32,063 bases of DNA from an uncultured Verrucomicrobia subdivision 3 bacterium. Lineage in GTDB: Bacteria > Verrucomicrobiota > Verrucomicrobiia > Limisphaerales > UBA11358. The DNA is taken from positions 1-32,063 of the forward strand of contig CAISYZ010000094.1 of assembly GCA_903889895.1 (NCBI GenBank). Reading direction: 5' to 3'. Positions within the stretch are counted from its first letter, which is position 1; every line of letters starts with the position of its first letter. The notes below the pieces were generated by a model, which was not told where the DNA came from, ran no database searches, and worked only from the letters and a program-made list of their open reading frames with translations. Below, in pieces: positions 23,329-30,041 of the stretch. The position numbers and the translations under genes were made by a program.

Positions 23329-24483
23329 ATGGATAATACATTCGACTTCAAAAAATTCGCCATCCTCTACGTGGACGACGAAGAAATGTCGCGGAAATAT
23401 TTCACGCGCGCCTTCGGCGAACTCTTCCGCATCTACACCGCCGGCAACGCGCGCGACGGCCTGAAGATTATCCAGGAAAAAGGCGCGGAAATCGCCATCC
23501 TGATGACCGACCAGCGGATGCCCGGGGAAAAGGGCGTCTGGCTGCTGGAACAAACGCGCGAGTTGCGGCCCACCATCCTGCGCATCCTCGTCACCGCGTT
23601 CACGGATATGGACGCCGCCATCGCCGCGATTAATAGCGGCGCAATTTACAAATATATTTCCAAACCGTGGGACAAAATGCAGCTGGAACTCGAGCTGAAA
23701 CAGGCGCTGGAATTTTTCATGCTCCAGCAGGAGCGCGAGGAACTGCTCAAGGAACGCAGCGCCCTGTTGCGCGAGCGGATGATTGCCAACCGCATCGGTA
23801 GCCTCGGCCTCGTCGCCGCCGGCCTGAGCCAGCACATACGCAACTCCATGGTGGCGGTGAAAACTTTTCTCGACCTGCTCGAAGAACAAAAGGACGGCGG
23901 CAGCCTGCGCGACCCGGATTTGCTGCGCAGCGTTCGCGCGGACATCGAGAAAATTGTCGGGCTGCTAACCGATTTGCGCATTGTCTCGACCAATCCCGCG
24001 GACGCCGCGTTCAGCAGCGAGGTCAATCCCCGGACAGCACTCGCCGGAATTTTGACGGAGCTGCAACCAGCTTTCTCAGCGCGGCGCATCGAAGTGGAAA
24101 ATCAAATCCCGGAAACGCTGCCAGCACTGCATGTGGACAGCCCAAAATTCAAGCGACTGTTCGAGCTGCTGCTGCAAGACGAACTGGCCATGCTGCCTGC
24201 TGGCAGCCGCCTCCAACTCGCCGCCACCGAAGCCACGGTCAACGGCCGGGCCGGCCTCGCGTTCACCATCGCCGACAACGGCCCGGCACTGCCACAAGAC
24301 ACGCTCAACCTTGTGCTCGACCCGTTTGCCACCAAGGGCAAGCCCTCGGAATATGGCATCAACCTGATGATCTGCCTGTTCATCGTCCACCACCACGGCG
24401 GCGTGATTGAGGTGCAAAGCGGGCCGGCGGGCGGCAACACCTTCACCATCCGTCTGCCATTGCAACCGGAAAAAACGGCCTAG
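23329..24483 (+). CDS. Response regulator fused to a kinase-like domain, PhcR-like
   Basis: Residues 1-120 are a full receiver: Asp16/Asp17 acidic pair, phospho-acceptor Asp61 in MTDQRMPG, Thr89 and Lys112 in SKPWD. Residues 150-384 resemble a histidine kinase core. The His box is GLSQHIRNSM (His169). The ATPase part is altered: the N-box position reads ELLLQDELAML, with Gln where Asn coordinates Mg, and the G2 lid is EYGINLMIC in place of a GxGLGL motif, while DNGPALP (G1) remains. This receiver-plus-kinase order is the unusual architecture reported for Ralstonia PhcR. There is no DNA-binding domain, so output must be by phosphotransfer or protein contact. Confidence 0.87.
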   Translation: MDNTFDFKKFAILYVDDEEMSRKYFTRAFGELFRIYTAGNARDGLKIIQEKGAEIAILMTDQRMPGEKGVWLLEQTRELRPTILRILVTAFTDMDAAIAAINSGAIYKYISKPWDKMQLELELKQALEFFMLQQEREELLKERSALLRERMIANRIGSLGLVAAGLSQHIRNSMVAVKTFLDLLEEQKDGGSLRDPDLLRSVRADIEKIVGLLTDLRIVSTNPADAAFSSEVNPRTALAGILTELQPAFSARRIEVENQIPETLPALHVDSPKFKRLFELLLQDELAMLPAGSRLQLAATEATVNGRAGLAFTIADNGPALPQDTLNLVLDPFATKGKPSEYGINLMICLFIVHHHGGVIEVQSGPAGGNTFTIRLPLQPEKTA

Positions 24484-24636
24484 ATAACTTCTTTTCAACT
24501 GGATCACCCTTTGGCTGACGGCCCAAAAGTGCACGTGCAGAAGTCAAGATTCCATTGACCTTTCGCCCGTTTCCGTGAAGTATGAATTCCGCAACGGCAC
24601 CATGAATAACCATTATCAGCTTCAGCTTCGCGCACC

Positions 24637-26670
24637 ATGAAGACGATTCTGGTTTTGTCGCCCCATCCCGATTTCGTCGAGGCGGTTCGCACGAGTTTGA
24701 ACCCCGAGGCCTACCGCATTGTTCACCGCCTCAGCGTGGACGAGGCCGAGCCGCTTGTAGCCCATGGTTTGGCCGGCGTCATCATCCTGGACGCCAATCT
24801 AACCGGCGTGGAAAGCATTTGGAACATTGAACATCTGCGCCGACGCGACAAAAAAACTCCCATCATCGCCTTCACCGAATTCACGCAGGCTGACTGGGAA
24901 GAAGAAGCCTTTTTGCGCGGCGTCACACACGTCCTGACCAAGCCCGTCCGGCAACGGCTGCTGAATGCCGTGCTGGAAAGAACCGCCACGACGACGCCCA
25001 CGCCCGCGCCGGTTGCGGAAGTGCCGTCCGGCAACACCGATTTATTAAAACGCATCGCAGCCGAACCGGCCGCGATCGGGCATTACGTCAACGCAGCGCA
25101 AACGCTGGACGTGCTGAAGGATTTTTCGCCCATACTCACCCATTCGCTGGACGCGGAGGCGATGCTGAACAAGTTCCTGCAGTTTCTCCGCGAAATTTTG
25201 AGCGTCAACCGCGCGGCGATTTTCCTGAACCGGCCCGGCGTGCCGCTCAACGGCGGTAACGCGCCAGAAAATTTTCGGCGGCTGCACTCGGCGGCGGCCA
25301 TCGGCTTGTCGAACGGGCTGCTGGAACATTTTGAGCTGTCACTCGACTCCGGCCTCGGCGCGCTGGTGAGCCGGCTCGGCCGCATCCTCCGCCGCGACAG
25401 CGCGGAGGTGCGCGCGGACAACGTGGCGCAAAAGGAGTTTGAACTGCTCGGTGCGCATGTAGCCGTGCCGATATTGAGCCACGACAGCATCATCGGCGTG
25501 GCCACTTTTGACGGGCGCGTGACCGGTGAGCCGCTGGTGAACGTGGAGTTGGAACTGATTTTCCACCTACTCGAACAGGTTGGACTGGCGTTGCGCAACA
25601 TCTGGCTGCACGACCAGCTGGTTGGCAATCACGAGATGATGACTGATGTGTTGCGCGAGTTGAACAACGCCTGCATCGTTGTGGATCGCGACCTGAAGGT
25701 GCTCCACGCCAACAAGGCGGCGCGGCGGTATTTCGGGCGGAAGAATGAGCGCACGGGCAATCTTGAATTCAGCGACCTGCCGCCCGCGCTCGGCACCAAG
25801 ATTTATCAGGTGCTCAAGACTGGCGCGGCACTGGAACCGTTTCGTTACGAGCCGGAAAATGCCTCCGGCGTCGCCTACAAGGTCAGCGTGCTGGCGTTTC
25901 AGCACGGCAACTCTTCCGTGCCGGTCTCGGTTCTGCTCACCGCCGAGGATTTGACCGAAAGCGAGCAGTTGAGCCGTCTGGAAGTCGAGGCTTCACGGCT
26001 GCGCCTCATTAAATCAATGTCCTACCGGTTGGTGAATGAAATCGGCAATGCAATCGTGCCGTTGTCAACGCACCACCAGTTGCTCAACGAAAGTTTCAAC
26101 GACCCTGATTTCCGCAAGTCGCTCGACGGCGCGCTCGGCGAGAGCATCAAACGCATCATGCGCCTCAATAATCAGATGCGGTTCCTCGCCCGCGAAGGCC
26201 AGTTTGACCAGGAAACTTTTGCCGTGCGCAAGCTCGTCGAAGAGGCTTTTGCGGAAGCAACCCGCCACCAGCCTCACGGCAGTGCGCAGTTACATTTGGA
26301 AAACGCCGACCCATTGCAAACCATAGTCGGTGACCGCGCCGCGCTGAAACACGCGTTGGCGGAAATCATGCTAAACGCCCTGCAGTCCAATCCCGCCGGC
26401 ACCAAGATTGAGGTGCGGCTGCTGGCCGTCGGTGGCAATGGCGACCGCACCCTCACGATTGAGGTTCGCGACAACGGTGGCGGCTTCAGCGCAGAAACGG
26501 CCCGGAAAGTGCCCGCGCCGTTTTTCACGACCCGGAACGTAGGGCTGGGCCTCGGCCTGACCGTGAGCCAGAAAATCATTGAGACGCATCACGGCCGACT
26601 GGAAGTCGTCGCTTCCCCATCCGGCCTCGTGCGGGTTTCCTTACCCATGGGCACGCCGATGACCAGTTGA
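24637..26670 (+). CDS. Receiver-GAF-PAS-histidine-kinase protein lacking the phospho-accepting His
   Basis: A 677-residue soluble regulator. Residues 1-115 form a receiver with Asp52 (VIILDANL) and Lys102 (TKPV) but no acidic pair at the start (VLSPHPD). Residues about 165-320 look like a GAF domain (FLREILSVNRAAIFL), and 330-440 like a PAS domain (NACIVVDRDLKVLHANKAA). The dimerisation helix reads SYRLVNEIGNAIVPLS, with Asn467 (26035-26037) where His is expected. The ATPase domain is intact (EIMLNALQS, DNGGGFS, FFTTR, GLGLGLTVS). It starts 153 bases after the PhcR-like gene, on the same strand, the place phcQ occupies in Ralstonia, although its domains need not match PhcQ. Confidence 0.88.
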   Translation: MKTILVLSPHPDFVEAVRTSLNPEAYRIVHRLSVDEAEPLVAHGLAGVIILDANLTGVESIWNIEHLRRRDKKTPIIAFTEFTQADWEEEAFLRGVTHVLTKPVRQRLLNAVLERTATTTPTPAPVAEVPSGNTDLLKRIAAEPAAIGHYVNAAQTLDVLKDFSPILTHSLDAEAMLNKFLQFLREILSVNRAAIFLNRPGVPLNGGNAPENFRRLHSAAAIGLSNGLLEHFELSLDSGLGALVSRLGRILRRDSAEVRADNVAQKEFELLGAHVAVPILSHDSIIGVATFDGRVTGEPLVNVELELIFHLLEQVGLALRNIWLHDQLVGNHEMMTDVLRELNNACIVVDRDLKVLHANKAARRYFGRKNERTGNLEFSDLPPALGTKIYQVLKTGAALEPFRYEPENASGVAYKVSVLAFQHGNSSVPVSVLLTAEDLTESEQLSRLEVEASRLRLIKSMSYRLVNEIGNAIVPLSTHHQLLNESFNDPDFRKSLDGALGESIKRIMRLNNQMRFLAREGQFDQETFAVRKLVEEAFAEATRHQPHGSAQLHLENADPLQTIVGDRAALKHALAEIMLNALQSNPAGTKIEVRLLAVGGNGDRTLTIEVRDNGGGFSAETARKVPAPFFTTRNVGLGLGLTVSQKIIETHHGRLEVVASPSGLVRVSLPMGTPMTS

Positions 26671-26693
26671 TCTGGTTATAATTTGAAACGAAA

Positions 26694-26725
26694 AAACCCG
26701 CCGGAAAATTCCGGCGGGTTTATTT
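26694..26725. terminator. Bidirectional intrinsic terminator
   Basis: AAACCCGCCGGAA (26694-26706) pairs with TTCCGGCGGGTTT (26709-26721). The plus strand continues TATTTT and the minus strand TTTCG after a T run, so it can stop both the kinase gene (+) and the ferredoxin gene (-). Confidence 0.9.
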
Positions 26726-26739
26726 TGAAAGTCGGCAGA

Positions 26740-26973
26740 CTAGGCACCGTTGTCGCCAATGGCTTCCACGGGGCAGCCTTCCTTGGCTTCTTTGCAGCGC
26801 GTTTCTTCGTCCGGCGAGGCGGGTTGCTTGTAAACGAAGGTGTAACCGCCGTCCTCGTTGCGCTTGAAATTGTCCGGGGCCGTTTCGCGGCACAGGTCGC
26901 AATCAATGCACTGGTTGTCAACGAAGTATTTGCCGGGGGCGTTTTCGGGATATTTGTTTGCTACGTCAGCCAT
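26740..26973 (-). CDS. Single-cluster [4Fe-4S] ferredoxin
   Basis: A 77-residue electron carrier. Cys22, Cys25 and Cys28 (QCIDCDLC) with Cys67 in GCPVEAI supply the four ligands of one [4Fe-4S] cluster; Cys60 may form a disulfide or a spare ligand. The acidic C-terminus and total length fit the small monocluster ferredoxins. The partner enzyme is unknown. It is divergent from pyruvate kinase, with only 28 bases between the two start codons if the long pyruvate kinase start is used. No Shine-Dalgarno site precedes its ATG. Confidence 0.93.
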   Translation of the reverse strand: MADVANKYPENAPGKYFVDNQCIDCDLCRETAPDNFKRNEDGGYTFVYKQPASPDEETRCKEAKEGCPVEAIGDNGA

Positions 26974-26990
26974 AATGTTATTAAAAAGTT

Positions 26991-26995
26991 AGGAG
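26991..26995 (+). promoter_or_regulatory. Strong Shine-Dalgarno site for the long pyruvate kinase start
   Basis: AGGAG lies 6 bases before ATG 27002. It is the only full-strength site I find before a start codon in the window, so it argues for the upstream start even though the family start is 30 codons later. Confidence 0.6.
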
Positions 26996-27001
26996 AAAAG
27001 A

Positions 27002-28510
27002 ATGGCTCCGCAACGTCCGGTTGGCAAGCAAGATTTCTGCAGCCCGGCAATTAAAACTTTCCTTGAAGTTGAGAATAAGTATTCTGCGCGCATGGAAAGA
27101 GGCTTGCAACGTAATACCAAAATCGTCTCAACGCTCGGCCCGGCCACGGACTCCGCCGAAATGATCGGCAAGCTGATCGATGCTGGCGTAAACATCTTCC
27201 GCTTGAACATGTCCCATGCGCCGCACGACTGGGTGCGCCGCGTGTTCGCCGACATCCGTGCTGAGTCCGCCAAACGCGGGCGCCACTCCGGCATCCTGAT
27301 GGATACGCAGGGCCCGGCCATCCGCACCGGCGATTTGAGCGTGCCATTGGATTTGAAGCCGGGGCAAAAATTTACGCTCACCGTGCGCGGCGAAAAATCC
27401 GAGGAAGAACATTCCGTGGACGTGAACTACGAGAATTTCATCAATGACATCAGTGTCGGTGACGTGGTGCTCATGGACAATGGTGCCATTGAGATGAAGG
27501 TGCTCGCCAAAAACGGTAACAAGGTCGAATGCGAAGTGCTCACCGCAGGCAAGCTTGGCAGCCGCCGCCACATCAATCTGCCCGGCGTCAAAGTCAGTCT
27601 CCCTGCGCTCACCGCCAAGGACATTAAGGACGTGAAACTCGGTCTGGAGCTGGGCGTGGATTTTATCGCGCTCTCGTTCGTGCGCGAGGCGCGTGACCTG
27701 CTCCAGCTCCGCGAATTGTTTGGCGAGAACGGGCCGCATCCCTTCGTAATCGCCAAAATCGAGGATCAGGAGGCGATTAAAAATCTGGAAGCCATCGTGC
27801 GTGAGGCTGACGGCATCATGGTGGCGCGCGGTGATTTGGGCATAGAGATTCCGTATTACGAATTACCCATTGTCCAGCGCCGCATCGTGAAGACCTGCCT
27901 GCGCATCGGCCGGCCGGTCATCGTCGCCACGCACATGCTGGAAAGCATGATTAATTCGCCGATGCCAACCCGCGCCGAGGTTACGGACGTGGCCAACGCG
28001 ATTTTCGAAGAAGCTGACGCCATCATGTTGAGCGGCGAAACCACCGTCGGCAAATACCCGCTAAAGTGCATCGAAGTGTTCGACAAAATCGCCAAGCGCA
28101 TCGAACGCAGCGGCAGCGCGCAGTTCCACGAGGCGGCGGAACTCATCAACGCGCGGCAGAAGCTCGTCAAGAGCGCCGTCGTGATGGCAAACGAACTCAA
28201 GGCGGCTGCGATCATTTCCTACACGCGGCACGGCCACATGGCGCGCTACGCTGGCTGGATGCGCCCGCGCTATTCGCCAGTCTTTGCGATGTGCGACAAC
28301 GAACGGTCTGCCAATGAGCTTACCCTGAGCTGGGGCGTCACGCCTTTCGTCATGGAATTTGATTTCATCCAGCCACAAAACACGATTGAAAACGGCCTGA
28401 AGCAGTTGCTTGCCAAAGGTTATCTCGCCCAAGGCGACACCGTGGTCATCATCGGTGCGATTTCCGTCGGCACCGAAATCGTGGATGCCGTGCAGATGCG
28501 GACGGTGTGA
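27002..28510 (+). CDS. pyk: Pyruvate kinase
   Basis: It converts phosphoenolpyruvate and ADP to pyruvate and ATP at the end of glycolysis. Visible motifs: TKIVSTLGPA, FRLNMSHA, MDTQGPAIRTG, FVIAKIEDQEA, IMVARGDLGIEIP, VATHMLESMI and MLSGETTVGKYP; the C-terminal regulatory domain follows to about residue 502. The start is ambiguous. ATG 27002 has AGGAG at ideal spacing and gives 30 extra residues. ATG 27092 gives the normal family N-terminus (MERGLQRNTKIVSTLGPA) but has no Shine-Dalgarno site. Codon use in the extra 30 codons is less GC-rich at third positions than the gene body, so the extension may be a leader. A terminator follows. Confidence 0.95.
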   Translation: MAPQRPVGKQDFCSPAIKTFLEVENKYSARMERGLQRNTKIVSTLGPATDSAEMIGKLIDAGVNIFRLNMSHAPHDWVRRVFADIRAESAKRGRHSGILMDTQGPAIRTGDLSVPLDLKPGQKFTLTVRGEKSEEEHSVDVNYENFINDISVGDVVLMDNGAIEMKVLAKNGNKVECEVLTAGKLGSRRHINLPGVKVSLPALTAKDIKDVKLGLELGVDFIALSFVREARDLLQLRELFGENGPHPFVIAKIEDQEAIKNLEAIVREADGIMVARGDLGIEIPYYELPIVQRRIVKTCLRIGRPVIVATHMLESMINSPMPTRAEVTDVANAIFEEADAIMLSGETTVGKYPLKCIEVFDKIAKRIERSGSAQFHEAAELINARQKLVKSAVVMANELKAAAIISYTRHGHMARYAGWMRPRYSPVFAMCDNERSANELTLSWGVTPFVMEFDFIQPQNTIENGLKQLLAKGYLAQGDTVVIIGAISVGTEIVDAVQMRTV

Positions 28511-28530
28511 ACCGGACTCAATCTAAAAAG

Positions 28531-28569
28531 AAAACGCGCCGACAGGATTTTGTCAGCGCGTTTTTATTT
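28531..28569. terminator. Bidirectional intrinsic terminator
   Basis: AAAACGCGC (28531-28539) pairs with GCGCGTTTT (28556-28564), with an inner GACA/TGTC stem after one mismatch. T runs follow on both strands, serving the convergent pyk and nuoN genes. Confidence 0.88.
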
Positions 28570-28580
28570 TGCGGAACAAA

Positions 28581-30041
28581 CTATTTTCCCAACGCCGCCG
28601 CCGCGAGATTGGTCATGTTCAGAACCGTGTTCGGGAACAGGCCGAGCCAGAAGATGCCCGCGAGGCAGGCCCAGATGGAGAGCTTAGCTGGCGAGGAAAG
28701 CTCAATCGGTGACAAATCCGCTGGATTTTTGCTCCAGTAAATCGCACGGATGACGCCGAAATAGTAATAGAGCGAAATGATCACGCCCGCCAGCGCCGTG
28801 AACGCGAGGCAATAGTAGCCGTGGTTGCCGGTCGTCTGCGCGGTTTCAATCACCGCTTTGAGAAGGACGAACTTGCCAAAGAAACCGGCGAGCGGTGGAA
28901 TGCCGGCGAGCGAAACCATCGCTATGGTCAGCGTGGCGGCGAGCAGTGGCGAGCGCTGGTTCAAGCCAGCGAGGCCGGAAATATCCTCCGTGGCCAGTTG
29001 TCGCATGACCAGGGTGATGACAAAGAACGCCGCCATGACGGTGAATACATAGCCACCGAGATAGTAGAGCAGTGCGGACTGGCCGCTGGCGCTCAAGGCC
29101 GCCACACCGAGGAGCAGATAGCCTGCGTGCGCGATGCTGGAATAACCTAAGAGGCGTTTGAGATTGCGCTGCGGGATGGCGCAGAGATTGCCGTAAAGAA
29201 TCGTTATGCCAGAAATGACGATGAGCAGGTTCGCCCAATGCGCCGTTACGCTCGGCACGGCAGTAAACAGCACGCGCAACAGTAAAACAAATCCGGCGGC
29301 CTTGGAGCCGATGGCGAGAAATGCGGTCGTTGGCGTGGGCGCGCCTTGATAAACATCCGGCGCCCAAATCTGAAACGGAAACGCGGCGATCTTGAAACCG
29401 AGGCCAACCAGAACCAGCAGCACGCCGAGCAGGAATATCCGGCTGTCGGCAAATTGCGGCGCGACGGCGGCGAGCTTGGTGAAGTTGAGTTCACCGGTCG
29501 TTCCCCAAATCAGCGCGATACCGAACACCATGAACGATGAGGACAACGCGCCGAGGATTAGATATTTCACGCCGGCTTCGAGCGACTGGAGTTTGCTCCG
29601 CTGAAAACTAACTAGGACATAAAACGTGATCGTGATGAGTTCGATGGAAACGAACAGCATCGTGAAATCGTTAGACGACGCGGCAAATAACATGCCGGCG
29701 AGCGCGAAGACGATGAGCGAATAATATTCCGCGACGCTGCCTTCGGCGAGTTTGTCGGAAAATTCCGCGGCCATGAACAAAACCAGAATTGCCGCGACGA
29801 TGAACAGTTGTTTGAAGAACAGGGACAATGCGTCGTTGACAAACATGCCGCCGAACGCGGTGCCGAACTGGCCACAACTGCCATTGCCGCTCAAGCTCGT
29901 GACCAGCAAGACACCCAGCGCCGCGATGGCGGCGTAACCGATGAAGCGGCGGCGCTCGGCGGGCACAAACAGGTCCGCCAGCATCAGCACGAGGCCGAGG
30001 CCGATCACCGAAATTTCCAGCATTATCAGGGAGGAATTCAT
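28581..30041 (-). CDS. nuoN: NADH-quinone oxidoreductase subunit N
   Basis: NuoN is one of three antiporter-like proton-pumping subunits of respiratory complex I in the inner membrane. The 486-residue protein is almost entirely hydrophobic, with about 14 helices. Glu134 in FVSIELITITFYV corresponds to the key helix-5 glutamate, and the GLGFKIAAFPFQIWAPDVY segment is the family signature with its conserved Lys. Its ATG overlaps the nuoM stop (ATGA). It is the last gene of the nuo operon here, ended by the shared terminator at 28531-28569. Confidence 0.96.
   Translation of the reverse strand: MNSSLIMLEISVIGLGLVLMLADLFVPAERRRFIGYAAIAALGVLLVTSLSGNGSCGQFGTAFGGMFVNDALSLFFKQLFIVAAILVLFMAAEFSDKLAEGSVAEYYSLIVFALAGMLFAASSNDFTMLFVSIELITITFYVLVSFQRSKLQSLEAGVKYLILGALSSSFMVFGIALIWGTTGELNFTKLAAVAPQFADSRIFLLGVLLVLVGLGFKIAAFPFQIWAPDVYQGAPTPTTAFLAIGSKAAGFVLLLRVLFTAVPSVTAHWANLLIVISGITILYGNLCAIPQRNLKRLLGYSSIAHAGYLLLGVAALSASGQSALLYYLGGYVFTVMAAFFVITLVMRQLATEDISGLAGLNQRSPLLAATLTIAMVSLAGIPPLAGFFGKFVLLKAVIETAQTTGNHGYYCLAFTALAGVIISLYYYFGVIRAIYWSKNPADLSPIELSSPAKLSIWACLAGIFWLGLFPNTVLNMTNLAAAALGK

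Noticed and set aside
24555..24586. TTGACC ... TATGAA as a promoter for the 677-residue regulator
   Set aside because: The spacer is 20 bases and the -10 is poor; read-through from the upstream genes is as likely.
27072..27085. Palindrome AGAATA-AG-TATTCT before ATG 27092 as a repressor operator
   Set aside because: Six-base arms are common by chance and no regulator of this specificity is known here; kept only as a note in the start-site finding.
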